This document shows, piece by piece, positions 8,637 to 19,802 of a DNA stretch of 64,000 nt. The translations under genes and the position numbers were made by a program. Positions within the stretch are counted from its first letter, which is position 1, and every line of letters starts with the position of its first letter. The notes under the pieces were generated by a model. That model saw nothing but the letters and a program-made list of their open reading frames with translations. It had not been told where the DNA came from and made no database searches. The stretch is from positions 372,001 through 436,000 of the forward strand of contig NZ_CP104174.1 of NCBI RefSeq assembly GCF_025200925.1, given 5' to 3'. This stretch comes from Bradyrhizobium sp. CB1015. GTDB lineage: Bacteria; Pseudomonadota; Alphaproteobacteria; Rhizobiales; Xanthobacteraceae.

Positions 8637-9407
8637 ATGACGCTCGCTGACTTCCTTCCGAAGGACGTCAACCTCACGATCGCGGCGGCGCTCTGCGCCG
8701 TCGCTTTCGTTTCGGGCACCGCGCGCGGCTTCTCCGGCTTCGGCGCGGCGCTGATCTTCATGCCGCTGGCCAGCAGCATCGTGGCGCCGCGGCTCGTTGC
8801 AGCCCTGCTTCTCGTCATCGACTTCGTCGCGGCCGCGCCGCTGCTGCCGGAGGCATGGCGGAAGGCCGATCGCAAGGCCACTGCCGTGATCGTGCTGGGC
8901 GCGCTGATCGGCGTGCCCATCGGCACCCATTTCCTCAGCGTGCTCGAACCCGTCACCACGCGCTGGATCATCTCCTGCTTCGTCGCGGCGCTGTTGCTGC
9001 TATTGCTGTCGGGGTGGCACTATCGCGGCAAGGACCACGCCTGGCTGTCGGCCGGCATCGGCGGTCTCTCCGGCTTCTGCAGCGGCCTCGCGCAGACCGG
9101 CGGGCCGCCGATCGTCGGCTACTGGCTCGGCCGATCGATCGCGCCGGTCGTCGCGCGCGCCAACATCGTGCTGTTCTTCGGCGCCTCGGATTTCTTCTCG
9201 ATGGTCAGCTATGCGGCGACCGGCCTGATCAGCCGCGAATCGCTGGTGCTGTCGCTGATCGTCGGACCGGTCTATGCGACTGGCGTTGCGTTCGGCAGCT
9301 CGTTATTCGGGCGTGCGAGCGAAAAGGTGTTTCGCGCTATCTGCTACGCGCTGATTGCGTTGGCGGTGATCTTTGGATTGCCCGCGTTGGACGGGGTGTT
9401 GCGATAG
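8637..9407 (+). CDS. TauE/SafE family permease
   Basis: A 256-residue polytopic inner-membrane protein with about seven or eight hydrophobic segments. It has the two-repeat family pattern: FVSGTARGFSGFGAALIFMPL in the first half and GIGGLSGFCSGLAQTGGPPIVGYWL in the second. Family members export or import sulfite, sulfoacetate, taurine-related compounds or other small organic anions; the substrate here is unknown. The ATG lies in a second gagcatgacg half-element. It is co-oriented with pheT with a 55-base gap, but is probably not functionally linked. Confidence 0.88.
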   Translation: MTLADFLPKDVNLTIAAALCAVAFVSGTARGFSGFGAALIFMPLASSIVAPRLVAALLLVIDFVAAAPLLPEAWRKADRKATAVIVLGALIGVPIGTHFLSVLEPVTTRWIISCFVAALLLLLLSGWHYRGKDHAWLSAGIGGLSGFCSGLAQTGGPPIVGYWLGRSIAPVVARANIVLFFGASDFFSMVSYAATGLISRESLVLSLIVGPVYATGVAFGSSLFGRASEKVFRAICYALIALAVIFGLPALDGVLR

Positions 9408-9420
9408 CTCTCTCCACGGG

Positions 9421-9592
9421 TCGTCCCCGCCTGGTGCGCAATTGCGCACGGGGGCGGGGACCCATAACCCCAGGGAGAAGTTATGGTGCAAGCTGGTCAC
9501 CACGAGTCTTCGCCAAACCAGGCCCTGTGAGTATGAGTCCCGGATCGGCGCGCGCCTTTGGGCGCGCTTGTCCGGGACGACAGTGGAGTTTG
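9421..9592. repeat. Intergenic repeat with gtgcgcaattgcgcac palindrome
   Basis: It begins cgtccccgcctggtgc, contains the perfect 16-base palindrome GTGCGCAATTGCGCAC within a larger gtccccgcc/ggcggggac hairpin, and ends with a second hairpin around cgcgcgcctttgggcgcgc. A close relative lies at 27930-28087. It fills the gap between two convergent genes. Confidence 0.8.
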
Positions 9593-9608
9593 TCGCTGCT
9601 TGATTGCC

Positions 9609-10997
9609 CTACTGCCGCGGCGTCCGCCGCTTCTTGGTCGACTGCGTCGGCACGTCGGCCGGCTCGTCCTTGATCGCGCCGATCTTGCGCAGCGCGGCGT
9701 CCGCGGCGCGTTCGCCGCTTTCCCAGGCACCGTCGACGGTGCCCCACAGCGTCTCGTGCGTGGCTTCGCCGGCGAGGAACATGTTGCCGATCGGCTCGGC
9801 CAAGGTTTTTCGCGAGAGCTGGCCCCCGGGCGAAGCTGCCGACATCGCGCCCATCACATAGGGCGAGGCGTTCCAGCGCGTCGCGCTGGTCTTCTGCACG
9901 GTGGCTGCGGCCTCGCTGCCAAACAGTTTTGTGATCCACTCCTTGGCGAAGGCGACCATGGCCTTCTCGCCCTGCTCGGAGAGATCGCGGCCGAAGGAGC
10001 CGCCGACATCGATCGAGCACAGCGAGGAGCCGCCGATATTGGCGAACATCAGTGCCGTGCGCGTCGAATTGCTCTGCTCGATGAGGATATCGTCGCGCGA
10101 CAGGCCGAGCGGATTGCCCGGCAGCTGCAGCACGATACGATCATAGCTGCCGAGGCTGAGCTTCGATGCCGCATCCAGCGTCCGCTTGGGCATGTCGGGT
10201 GCGAACTTGATCGCGCCCGATGTCAGCACGTTGGTCGAGACCGTGACGATGGCGGCGCGCGCGGCGATCTTGCCGGCTTGCGTCTCGACACTGACGTCGC
10301 GATTACTCCAGGCGATGCGGCTCGCCGGTGTCGACAGCGCCACCGGCGCCTGCTCGGCGAGCCTCGCGATCAGCGTGCCGAGGCCCTGGCGGCAGGTGAT
10401 CGCCGCGTTGCGGTCCTGCGCGCGTCCCTTGTCGATCGCGGACAGCTCCTTCAGGTCCTTGCCGGCGAAGCTCGCGCCCAGCATGAACTCGGCCGCGCCG
10501 GCCCAGTCGCCGAGATCCTTCGGCAGCACGGATGCACAGGACGTGTCGAGCTTGCCCCGCGCGGCCTCGTCGATGGCGCGGTTGGCGCGCACCAGCGCGG
10601 CCAGGAACTGCTCGGTCTCGCCCGCGCGGGCATTGCGGCGGCCGATGCGCATCTTCTGGCCCGAGGGCGCCGGCAGCACATCGAGTCCGGCACTGCGCGC
10701 CAGCCGGATCATCGGGTTGGTGTCGGGATTGTGCATCCAGCGCGCGCCGCGGTCGAACGGCGTGTCGAAGGTGGTGCTATCCGTGATGCAGCGGCCGCCG
10801 ACTTGCGATGCCGCTTCCAACACAATGACCTTGCGGCCCGTCGCCATGATACGCCGCGCCGCGGCAATTCCCGCCGCCCCCGCACCGATCACGACGATGT
10901 CGGCCTCTCGCGGCAGGGGCGCGGCGGATGCGCGCAGGACCGGCATCGCCGCAAGGACCGCGGGCGCGACAAGGAAACCACGGCGCGTGATTGTCAT
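9609..10997 (-). CDS. Flavin monoamine oxidase-like FAD-dependent oxidoreductase, Tat signal
   Basis: A 462-residue protein starting MTITRRGFLVAPAVLAA, a twin-arginine signal, which suggests export of a folded, cofactor-loaded enzyme. The FAD-binding Rossmann motif is DIVVIGAGAAGIAAARRI with the acidic end VIVLEAASQVGGRC; the C-terminal FAD segment is NMFLAGEATHETLWGTVDGAWESGERAA. This is the amine oxidase (MAO/LSD) family, which oxidises primary or secondary amines with oxygen. I took the ATG at 10997 because the longer frame adds 30 unrelated residues before the Tat motif. Substrate unknown. Confidence 0.85.
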   Translation of the reverse strand: MTITRRGFLVAPAVLAAMPVLRASAAPLPREADIVVIGAGAAGIAAARRIMATGRKVIVLEAASQVGGRCITDSTTFDTPFDRGARWMHNPDTNPMIRLARSAGLDVLPAPSGQKMRIGRRNARAGETEQFLAALVRANRAIDEAARGKLDTSCASVLPKDLGDWAGAAEFMLGASFAGKDLKELSAIDKGRAQDRNAAITCRQGLGTLIARLAEQAPVALSTPASRIAWSNRDVSVETQAGKIAARAAIVTVSTNVLTSGAIKFAPDMPKRTLDAASKLSLGSYDRIVLQLPGNPLGLSRDDILIEQSNSTRTALMFANIGGSSLCSIDVGGSFGRDLSEQGEKAMVAFAKEWITKLFGSEAAATVQKTSATRWNASPYVMGAMSAASPGGQLSRKTLAEPIGNMFLAGEATHETLWGTVDGAWESGERAADAALRKIGAIKDEPADVPTQSTKKRRTPRQ

Positions 10998-11189
10998 GTC
11001 ATGGTTTCCGGGGACTTGCGGCGAACGGGAACAGCCCGCGAACCTTGCCGTATCTGATGTTGCGCAGCAACCATCATGGTGAATCAATCATGCTTGATCT
11101 CACAGAGTGATGAACCGAATTGCAACACGTTTCGACCATGATAGAGAAGGAAAAAAAGACGGCCGGAAAAGGCTGTGGGGGAGTTCGAC

Positions 11190-12155
11190 ATGGGGACGGT
11201 CCTTGATTCAGTCGGCAAGCTGATTGCCGCGTACCTCTCGAAGGAGGTGCCGGGCTATGAGCCGTTCACGCCCAGTGACCCCGAGCATCTGCGCGGCGTC
11301 ATCGAGCCCGGCGACGTGCTGCTGGTCGAGGGCAACAACCGCGTCTCCGGCATCATCAAATATTTGACGCAGTCGACCTGGTCGCATGCCGCGCTCTATG
11401 TCGGCCCGGTCGAGGGGGCGGAGGAGGCGAACGGCGAGCCGCATGTGCTGATCGAGGCCAATATCGGCGAAGGCGTCACCTCGGCACCGCTGTCGAAATA
11501 TTTCCCCTATCACACCCGCGTCTGCCGGCCGGTCGGGCTGTCCCATGAGGACCGCACCACGGTCTGCCGCTATGCGATCAACCGCATCGGCTTCGGCTAC
11601 GACACCAAGAACATCGTCGACCTCATGCGCTACCTGTTCCCGCTGCCGATACCGCAGCGTTGGCGCCGGCGCATGATCGCGATCGGCTCGGGCGACCCGA
11701 CCAAGATCATCTGCTCGGCGCTGATCGCGCAGGCGTTCGACGCCGTGCGCTATCCGATCCTGCCGAAGATCACCAAGGCCGGCAGCCGCGCCGCACGGCG
11801 CGAGATCCTGCACATCCGCGATTCCTCGCTCTACATGCCCCGCGACTTCGACATCTCGCCCTATTTCGAAGTCGTCAAACCCACCATCGTGCACGGGTTC
11901 GACTACACCGCCCTGCACTGGGCCGACAAGCAGAAGCCGCTCGAGGAGGTGGCGGGCACGTTCAGTGTGTTTCCAGAAACGCTCCGTGCGCCGCCGCTCG
12001 TTCCTGAAGCGGCTGACGAAGAGACGCCGCTTGAGATTCCGGCTGAAGAAGTGAGCGCGCCGCCTGCGCAAGCCGGCGTGGCTTGCTCCGAACATTTCGT
12101 GCAGCTGAGCGAGCTCGCGATGTGTCGCGCGCGGACGCGGGAAATAACGGCTTAA
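11190..12155 (+). CDS. YiiX/YebB-like NlpC/P60-type cysteine hydrolase
   Basis: A 321-residue protein of the permuted papain-like group. GDVLLVEGNNRVSGIIKYLTQSTWSHAALYVG carries the likely catalytic His (H66), followed by an acidic VLIEA and TKIICSALIAQAF with the likely nucleophile Cys (C175). Such enzymes cleave amide or thioester bonds in peptidoglycan or lipids; the target here is unknown. No signal peptide is seen. The ATG at 11190 is preceded by GGGGGAG at ideal distance, so I prefer it to a GTG 15 bases upstream. The C-terminal 70 residues are acidic and proline-rich. Divergent from the amine oxidase. Confidence 0.8.
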   Translation: MGTVLDSVGKLIAAYLSKEVPGYEPFTPSDPEHLRGVIEPGDVLLVEGNNRVSGIIKYLTQSTWSHAALYVGPVEGAEEANGEPHVLIEANIGEGVTSAPLSKYFPYHTRVCRPVGLSHEDRTTVCRYAINRIGFGYDTKNIVDLMRYLFPLPIPQRWRRRMIAIGSGDPTKIICSALIAQAFDAVRYPILPKITKAGSRAARREILHIRDSSLYMPRDFDISPYFEVVKPTIVHGFDYTALHWADKQKPLEEVAGTFSVFPETLRAPPLVPEAADEETPLEIPAEEVSAPPAQAGVACSEHFVQLSELAMCRARTREITA

Positions 12156-12223
12156 GCCGCCCTGCCGTCATCCTGACGCAAGCCAGGACCACGTTATAGG
12201 AAACAGCGCGCGTCCTTCTCCAC

Positions 12224-12310
12224 CGTCATTGCGAGGAGCTCTTGCGACGAAGCAATCCTGACTGCCACTGCGGCAACAGTCTGGATTGCTTCGCCGCGCT
12301 CGCAATGACG
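12224..12310. repeat. cgtcattgcgaggagc palindromic repeat
   Basis: The left end CGTCATTGCGAGGAGC and right end GCTCGCAATGACG pair. Inside, gaagcaatcc and ggattgcttc pair as well. It lies between the converging ends of the YiiX-like gene and csoR. Confidence 0.8.
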
Positions 12311-12328
12311 GAAGAAAGAGAGCGCGCG

Positions 12329-12604
12329 CTACCGCTCCGCCCGTCCGATCACCGCCATCAGCTCCGCGATCTTCGCGCGCTGGTCGGCCTTGTCGCCGCT
12401 CGCGATGGCGTGCTCGACGCAATGGGCGACGTGATCCTTCAGGACCTCTTCCTCGACCCGGCGCAACGCGGCGCGCACCGCCGCGATTTGCGTCACGATG
12501 TCGATGCAGTAGCGGTCTTCCTCTACCATTTTCGAGAGGCCACGAACCTGGCCCTCGATCCGGCCGAGACGTTTTCCGACGGATGCCTTGATGTCCTTGC
12601 GCAT
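12329..12604 (-). CDS. csoR: CsoR/FrmR family copper-sensing repressor
   Basis: A 91-residue all-helical repressor. The Cu(I) ligand set of CsoR is present with exact spacing: C33, H58 and C62 (YCIDIVTQ and [10 protein letters not shown]), which matches Cys36-His61-Cys65 of the mycobacterial protein and not the FrmR formaldehyde set. Apo-CsoR binds DNA and releases it on Cu(I) binding. It is divergent from copA with only 57 bases between start codons. A TATACCC/GGGTATA inverted repeat lies in that gap, so it probably represses both itself and copA. Confidence 0.9.
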   Translation of the reverse strand: MRKDIKASVGKRLGRIEGQVRGLSKMVEEDRYCIDIVTQIAAVRAALRRVEEEVLKDHVAHCVEHAIASGDKADQRAKIAELMAVIGRAER

Positions 12605-12612
12605 GGGGTCTA

Positions 12613-12631
12613 TATACCCCTACCGGGTATA
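12613..12631. promoter_or_regulatory. Probable CsoR operator between csoR and copA
   Basis: A perfect inverted repeat TATACCC-N5-GGGTATA, eight bases upstream of the csoR ATG and 30 bases upstream of the copA ATG. Its C-tract and G-tract flanked by TATA resemble known CsoR operators. Binding here would block both divergent promoters. Confidence 0.7.
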
Positions 12632-12661
12632 GGTTTCAAGACCAGGCACAAAGGCCGGAAC

Positions 12662-15130
<2,469 letters not shown>

Positions 15131-15139
15131 GGACACTGC

Positions 15140-15227
15140 GTAGCCCGGATGGAGCGCACGCGAAATCCGGGGGTCCTGCCCACATGTTGGCACCATCCCG
15201 GATTGCGCTTCGCTCCATCCGGGCTAC
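15140..15227. repeat. gtagcccggatggagc palindromic repeat
   Basis: The ends GTAGCCCGGATGGAGCG and CGCTCCATCCGGGCTAC are reverse complements. A second copy lies at 33598-33682. It lies between copA and nikR, both on the plus strand. Confidence 0.85.
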
Positions 15228-15266
15228 GGTTCACGGGATACCGGCGAGACCTACGGGGGCTATCTG

Positions 15267-15719
15267 ATGCAGCGGATCACGATCACGATCGAGGACGATC
15301 TCCTGGCGGAGATCGATGCCGCAGCTGAAGCGCGCGGCTACCAGAACCGCTCCGAGATCATTCGCGACCTCGCCCGCGCCGGCCTGCAGCAGAGCGCTGA
15401 GGACACCGCGCAGACCGGCCAATGCGTAGCCGGCCTGGTCTACGTCTATGACCACGCGGCGCGCGATCTGTCGAAACGGCTGGTGCAGGAATTCCACGGC
15501 CACCACGACCTCGCGCTGGCGACGCTGCATGTCCATCTCGACGACAACAATTGCATGGAGATGACGGCGCTGCGCGGCGATGCCGCCGAGGTCAGGCATT
15601 TCGCCGACCACATCATCGCCGAGCGCGGCGTGCGCTACGGCCGCGTGGTGATGATCCCGACCGGCGACGGCAAGCCGGCGAAAGCGCGCAAGCACGGGCA
15701 TGGCCATAGGCATGAGTAG
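15267..15719 (+). CDS. nikR: Nickel-responsive regulator NikR
   Basis: A 150-residue ribbon-helix-helix regulator. The N-terminal DNA-binding part is MQRITITIEDDLLAEIDAAA and NRSEIIRDLAR; the C-terminal ACT-like part holds the square-planar nickel site H77, H88, H90 and C96, with the same spacing as in E. coli NikR (LHVHLDDNNCMEM). Ni-bound NikR usually represses nickel uptake genes. The tail KHGHGHRHE is an extra His-rich patch. No nickel transporter or urease/hydrogenase gene is in the window, so its targets lie elsewhere. Confidence 0.93.
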   Translation: MQRITITIEDDLLAEIDAAAEARGYQNRSEIIRDLARAGLQQSAEDTAQTGQCVAGLVYVYDHAARDLSKRLVQEFHGHHDLALATLHVHLDDNNCMEMTALRGDAAEVRHFADHIIAERGVRYGRVVMIPTGDGKPAKARKHGHGHRHE

Positions 15720-15728
15720 GCCGGATCT

Positions 15729-15892
15729 TACCCTCCCCTGGAGGGGGAGGGTCGATCGCGCGTAGCGCGAGCGGGGTGGGGTGACGGTCCCTCCGCGATG
15801 AACAGTGCCCGAGTGGAGAGATCACCCCACCCCGTCGCGCGATCTCGCTTCGCTCGATCACGTGCCGACCCTCCCCCTCCAGGGGAGGGTAA
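15729..15892. repeat. Long palindromic repeat with 27-base arms
   Basis: The arms at 15729-15755 and 15866-15892 are perfect reverse complements (ttaccctcccctggaggg and its complement). A second pair, cggggtggggtgac and atcaccccaccccg, lies inside around ccctccgcgatgaacagtgc. Nearly the same element is at 20699-20872. It resembles the arms flanking the DUF559 gene. Confidence 0.9.
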
Positions 15893-15988
15893 GCAAGAGA
15901 TCGCGCCACCTTCGCAGCAGCCCCCCGCCCTTGCCGAAGCCGCCTCGCATCTCTACCTCTCGCAAAGTGTCTACCTTAGAGGGTCCCC

Positions 15989-16729
15989 ATGCTGGATGCC
16001 GCCATCAGGGCGCTGTCGCAAATGATCTCGCCGCCGATGCGCTCGATCCTGTGGCGGTCGATCGGGCTCGCGCTGGTGCTGATCACCGTGCTGGCGATCG
16101 GCTTGCAGCGGCTGCTCAGCTGGTTTGCGACCTCCGGCGAGGTGTGGCTGGAAGGCCTGCTCGGGCCGGGCTGGCATTCCTCGCTCGAGGTTCTCTCCTG
16201 GATCGTCTCGATCGCGGCGGGCCTCGGTGTGGTGTTCGGCGGCATCTTCCTGATGCCGGCGATCACCTCGCTGGTGGCGAGCCTGTTCGTTGACGACGTC
16301 GCCGAGATCGTCGAGCGCGAGCATTATCCCGCCGAGCGGCCGGGCACCGCGCTGCCGTTCAGCCAGGCGATGCTCGAGGGCATCAAGACCGCGCTCGTGG
16401 CCATCCTGGTCTATCTCGCTGCGCTGCCGCTGGTGCTGTTCGCCGGTGCCGGTTTCCTGATTTTCTTCCTCGCCGCCGCCTGGCTGCTCGGCCGCGAATA
16501 TTTCGAGCTCGCCGCGATGCGCTTCCGCCCGCCCGAGGAAGCCAAGGCGATGCGGCGCGACAATGCCGCGACCATCTTCACCGCCGGCCTGTTCATCGCC
16601 GCCTTCGTCTCGATCCCGATCGTGAACCTGGCGACGCCGATCTTCGGCATGGCCTTCATGGTCCACATGCACAAGCGCCTGTCAGGCCCGCGGCCCGAGC
16701 TGATCGAGCCGGCTCGGCAGGTGCGATAG
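15989..16729 (+). CDS. EI24 domain (CysZ-like) membrane protein
   Basis: A 246-residue protein with four strong hydrophobic segments (about 25-42, 67-90, 135-165 and 193-215), matching the EI24/CysZ group. CysZ members take part in sulfate uptake in enterobacteria, but alphaproteobacterial homologues are uncharacterised. FGGIFLMPAITSLVASLFVDDVAEIVE is the conserved loop and helix. It is convergent with nth with only 20 bases between stops. Confidence 0.8.
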   Translation: MLDAAIRALSQMISPPMRSILWRSIGLALVLITVLAIGLQRLLSWFATSGEVWLEGLLGPGWHSSLEVLSWIVSIAAGLGVVFGGIFLMPAITSLVASLFVDDVAEIVEREHYPAERPGTALPFSQAMLEGIKTALVAILVYLAALPLVLFAGAGFLIFFLAAAWLLGREYFELAAMRFRPPEEAKAMRRDNAATIFTAGLFIAAFVSIPIVNLATPIFGMAFMVHMHKRLSGPRPELIEPARQVR

Positions 16730-16749
16730 CTGCACCCGGCGCGGCCTGC

Positions 16750-17502
16750 TCACACCGTCTTCTCCGGCCACCGACAGAGATCGTTGATCAGACAGACCTC
16801 GCAGCGCGGCTTGCGGGCGAGGCAGGTATAGCGGCCGTGCAGGATCAGCCAGTGATGGGCGTGCAGCATGAACTCGGCCGGGATCACCTTTTCGAGGCCG
16901 AACTCGACCTCGAGCGGCGTCTTGCCGGGCGCAAGCCCGGTGCGGTTGCCGACGCGGAAGACGTGGGTGTCGACCGCCATGGTGTGCTCGCCGAAGGCCA
17001 TGTTGAGCACGACGTTGGCGGTCTTGCGTCCTGCACCGGGCAACGATTCAATCTCCGCACGCGTGCGCGGCACCTCGCCGCCGAAATCGCTGAGCAGCTT
17101 TGCCGACAGCGCGATCACGTTCCTGCCCTTGGTGCGGTAGAGGCCGATGGTCTTGATGTAGTCGCGCAAGCGCTCCTCGCCGAGATCGAGCATCTTCTGC
17201 GGGGTGTCGGCAACCTCGAACAACGCACGCGTCGCCTTGTTGACCCCGGCATCGGTCGCCTGCGCCGACAGCACCACGGCGACCAGGAGCGTGAACGGGT
17301 TGACGTGCTCGAGCTCGCCCTTCGGCTCCGGATTGGCCTTGCGGAAACGGCTGAAGACCTCGTGGATCTCGGCGGGAGTCCAGGGTCTGGTGGCTTTGAG
17401 CGATTTCTTTGCGGGCGCTTTCGGCTTGGTCGCGACCGGTTTGGCCTTTTTCTTCGGAACTGCCGCTTTGCGCGGGACCGGCTTGCGGGTGATTTTCGCC
17501 AT
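16750..17502 (-). CDS. nth: Endonuclease III
   Basis: A 250-residue DNA glycosylase/AP lyase for oxidised pyrimidines. Residues 1-40 are an unusual Lys/Pro/Ala-rich tail, absent from the shorter E. coli enzyme. The helix-hairpin-helix is LPGAGRKTANVVL, with the catalytic Lys, followed by the catalytic Asp in AVDTHVFRVGNR. The [4Fe-4S] cluster loop is CLARKPRCEVCLINDLC, i.e. C-X6-C-X2-C-X5-C. The ATG at 17502 is chosen because the 12 residues upstream of it are not conserved. Its start is only 22 bases from the divergent DUF2244 gene. Confidence 0.95.
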   Translation of the reverse strand: MAKITRKPVPRKAAVPKKKAKPVATKPKAPAKKSLKATRPWTPAEIHEVFSRFRKANPEPKGELEHVNPFTLLVAVVLSAQATDAGVNKATRALFEVADTPQKMLDLGEERLRDYIKTIGLYRTKGRNVIALSAKLLSDFGGEVPRTRAEIESLPGAGRKTANVVLNMAFGEHTMAVDTHVFRVGNRTGLAPGKTPLEVEFGLEKVIPAEFMLHAHHWLILHGRYTCLARKPRCEVCLINDLCRWPEKTV

Positions 17503-17524
17503 GATCGGGATATACTGATGGACG

Positions 17525-18058
17525 ATGAGCACAGGCAACGAAATTGCGCGGCCGCGATCTGAAAGCGAGGACGAGCCTCAGATCTTCTCCGCGCTGCTGA
17601 CGCCGCACCGCTCGCTGAACCGCACCGGCTTTCTCGCCGTGATGCTGTTCCTGAGCGCCGTCAGCTTCGTCACGGGCGTCGCTTTCCTGATGATGGGCGC
17701 CTGGCCGGTGTTAGGTTTCTTCGGTCTCGACGTGCTCGTGATCTGGTGGGCCTTCAAGGTCAATTTTCGCGCGGCACGGGCCAGCGAGGAGATCGTGGTG
17801 ACGCCGTCGGAATTGCGCGTGCGACGCGTCAGCCATCGCGGCCAGGTTGCCGAATGGACCTTCAATCCGCTCTGGGTCCGGCTCGACCAGGAGGTCGACG
17901 AGGAATACGGCATCGAGCACCTCTATCTGATCTCCCGCGGCCGCCGGCTGCTCATCGCCGGTTTCCTCGGGCCGGAAGAAAAAGCAAGCTTTTACAACGC
18001 CTTGGTTGTAGCCCTGAACGCCGCGCGGCGTGGCCCGACCTATAATCCGGTGACCTGA
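17525..18058 (+). CDS. DUF2244 domain-containing integral membrane protein
   Basis: A 177-residue protein with two adjacent membrane segments (about 38-80: FLAVMLFLSAVSFVTGVAFLMM and VLGFFGLDVLVIWWAF) followed by a soluble beta-rich domain. The pair of helices, then RVRRVSHRG and FNPLWVRLDQE, is the DUF2244 pattern. The function is unknown. Its start overlaps the regulatory region of nth. Confidence 0.85.
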   Translation: MSTGNEIARPRSESEDEPQIFSALLTPHRSLNRTGFLAVMLFLSAVSFVTGVAFLMMGAWPVLGFFGLDVLVIWWAFKVNFRAARASEEIVVTPSELRVRRVSHRGQVAEWTFNPLWVRLDQEVDEEYGIEHLYLISRGRRLLIAGFLGPEEKASFYNALVVALNAARRGPTYNPVT

Positions 18059-18112
18059 GCACAATCGGAAATCGGGTGGTTTCGCGCCGCCCCCTCCCCT
18101 ACATTTCCGGTC

Positions 18113-19009
18113 ATGATGACCCTTGCGATACATGACCAGCGCCTGACTAAACCAGGCACCCAGAACGCCGCGTTACGCGACTATGATTCGGTGCGGCGGG
18201 CGATCGCCTTCATCTCGGCGAACTGGCGCGCGCAGCCGACCATCGAGGCGATGGCGGATGCCGCCGGCGTGACGCCGGATGAGCTGCACCATCTGTTCCG
18301 CCGCTGGGCTTCGATCACGCCGAAGGCTTTCATGCAGGCGCTCACCCTCGACCACGCCAAGAACCTGCTCAGGGATTCCGCCAGCATCCTCGACGCGGCG
18401 CTCGACTCCGGCCTGTCGGGGCCGGGCCGGCTGCACGATCTCTTCGTCACCCATGAAGCGATGTCGCCGGGCGAATGGAAGAACGGCGGTGCCGGCCTCA
18501 CCCTGCGCCACGGCTTCCATCCCTCGCCGTTCGGCACCGCGATCGTGATCGCCACCGACCGCGGCTTGTCGGGCCTCGCTTTCGCCGATCCCGGCGAGGA
18601 GAAGATCGCGCTCGCCGACATGACGCGGCGCTGGCCGAACGCCACCTATGTGGAAGATCACGACGGCACCGCACCGCTCGCGGCGCGCATCTTCGATCCA
18701 AAATTGTGGCGTCCGGATCAGCCGCTGCGCGTGGTGCTGATCGGCACCGATTTCGAAGTGCGGGTGTGGGAGACGCTTTTGAGAATTCCGATGGGACGCG
18801 CGGTGTCCTATTCCGACATCGCCTGCAACATCAACAATCCGAAGGCCTCGCGCGCCGTCGGCGCGGCGGTCGGCAAGAACCCGGTCTCCTTCGTCGTGCC
18901 CTGCCACCGCGCGCTCGGCAAGAGCGGCACGCTGACCGGCTATCATTGGGGCATCACCCGCAAGCAGGCGATGCTGGGCTGGGAAGCCGGGCAGCTGGGG
19001 CTGCAGTAG
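18113..19009 (+). CDS. HTH (AraC-type) / methylated-DNA-protein cysteine methyltransferase fusion
   Basis: A 298-residue Ada-like protein lacking the N-terminal zinc/phosphotriester domain of E. coli Ada. Residues about 30-125 form an AraC-type helix-turn-helix pair; 130-290 form the O6-alkylguanine transferase with the active-site motif VPCHRALG and the DNA-contact segment SRAVGAAVGKNP. It should directly reverse O6-alkylguanine by transferring the alkyl group to its own cysteine. Whether it also regulates transcription is uncertain, because the domain that senses methyl phosphotriesters is missing. Confidence 0.9.
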   Translation: MMTLAIHDQRLTKPGTQNAALRDYDSVRRAIAFISANWRAQPTIEAMADAAGVTPDELHHLFRRWASITPKAFMQALTLDHAKNLLRDSASILDAALDSGLSGPGRLHDLFVTHEAMSPGEWKNGGAGLTLRHGFHPSPFGTAIVIATDRGLSGLAFADPGEEKIALADMTRRWPNATYVEDHDGTAPLAARIFDPKLWRPDQPLRVVLIGTDFEVRVWETLLRIPMGRAVSYSDIACNINNPKASRAVGAAVGKNPVSFVVPCHRALGKSGTLTGYHWGITRKQAMLGWEAGQLGLQ

Positions 19010-19019
19010 TTGAGATGCC

Positions 19020-19132
19020 GTAGGGTGGGTTAGCGCTGCGATTGCGCGAAGCGCAATCGTTCGGCGTAACCCACCTCTTTCATTTCTGCGGCGGCAGAAG
19101 TGGTGGGTTACGCTGACGCTAACCCACCCTAC
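19020..19132. repeat. gtagggtgggttagcg palindromic repeat
   Basis: GTAGGGTGGGTTAGCG (19020-19035) and CGCTAACCCACCCTAC (19117-19132) are perfect reverse complements. An inner pair, gcgtaacccacc and ggtgggttacgc, is also present. It lies between the converging alkyltransferase gene and gpmA. Confidence 0.85.
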
Positions 19133-19154
19133 GATTTGGCGTGCGTGGCGAGAA

Positions 19155-19781
19155 TCACCCCGCCAGATCCAGCTTCGAGGCCACCGTCGAATCCGCGTTG
19201 AGGCGGTAGATGATCGGCACACCCGTCGCGAGCTCGCGCTTCAAAATGCCTTCGGGCGAGAGCTTTTCCAGCACCATGATCAGCGCGCGCAGCGAGTTGC
19301 CGTGGGCGGCAACCAGCGTGCGCTTGCCGTTGAGCACGCCCGGCAGGATCTCCTGAACATAATAAGGCAAAGCACGCGCGAGCGTGTCCTTCAGGCTTTC
19401 GCCGCCGGGCGGCGGCACGTCGTAGGAGCGGCGCCAGACATGGACCTGCTCCTCGCCCCATTTCTTGCGGGCGTCATCCTTGTTGAGACCGGAGAGATCG
19501 CCATAGTCGCGCTCGTTCAGCGCGAGGTTCTTCGAGGTCGGCAATCCGGTCTGGCCAAGCTCGGCGAGGATGAGATCGAGCGTGTGCTGCGCGCGCGTCA
19601 GCACCGAGGTGAAAGCGACGTCGAACACCAGGCCCTGTGCCTTCAGCTTGCGGCCGGCTTCCCTGGCTTCGCTCATGCCGAGCTCGGTGAGGTCAGGGTC
19701 CTTCCAGCCCGTGAACAGGTTCTTCAGATTCCATTCGCTCTGGCCATGGCGCACGAGCACGAGAAGACGTTCGCTCATCAA
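19155..19781 (-). CDS. gpmA: 2,3-bisphosphoglycerate-dependent phosphoglycerate mutase
   Basis: A 208-residue glycolytic enzyme that interconverts 3- and 2-phosphoglycerate. [20 protein letters not shown] carries the phosphorylated histidine; [22 protein letters not shown] and [11 protein letters not shown] are the other active-site segments. It is shorter than the 250-residue E. coli enzyme, as is usual in alphaproteobacteria. It follows dapB on the same strand with a 21-base gap and is probably cotranscribed. The start could be either of two adjacent ATG codons. Confidence 0.95.
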   Translation of the reverse strand: MMSERLLVLVRHGQSEWNLKNLFTGWKDPDLTELGMSEAREAGRKLKAQGLVFDVAFTSVLTRAQHTLDLILAELGQTGLPTSKNLALNERDYGDLSGLNKDDARKKWGEEQVHVWRRSYDVPPPGGESLKDTLARALPYYVQEILPGVLNGKRTLVAAHGNSLRALIMVLEKLSPEGILKRELATGVPIIYRLNADSTVASKLDLAG

Positions 19782-19802
19782 CTGCTTTCCGTGTTGTTCA
19801 GT

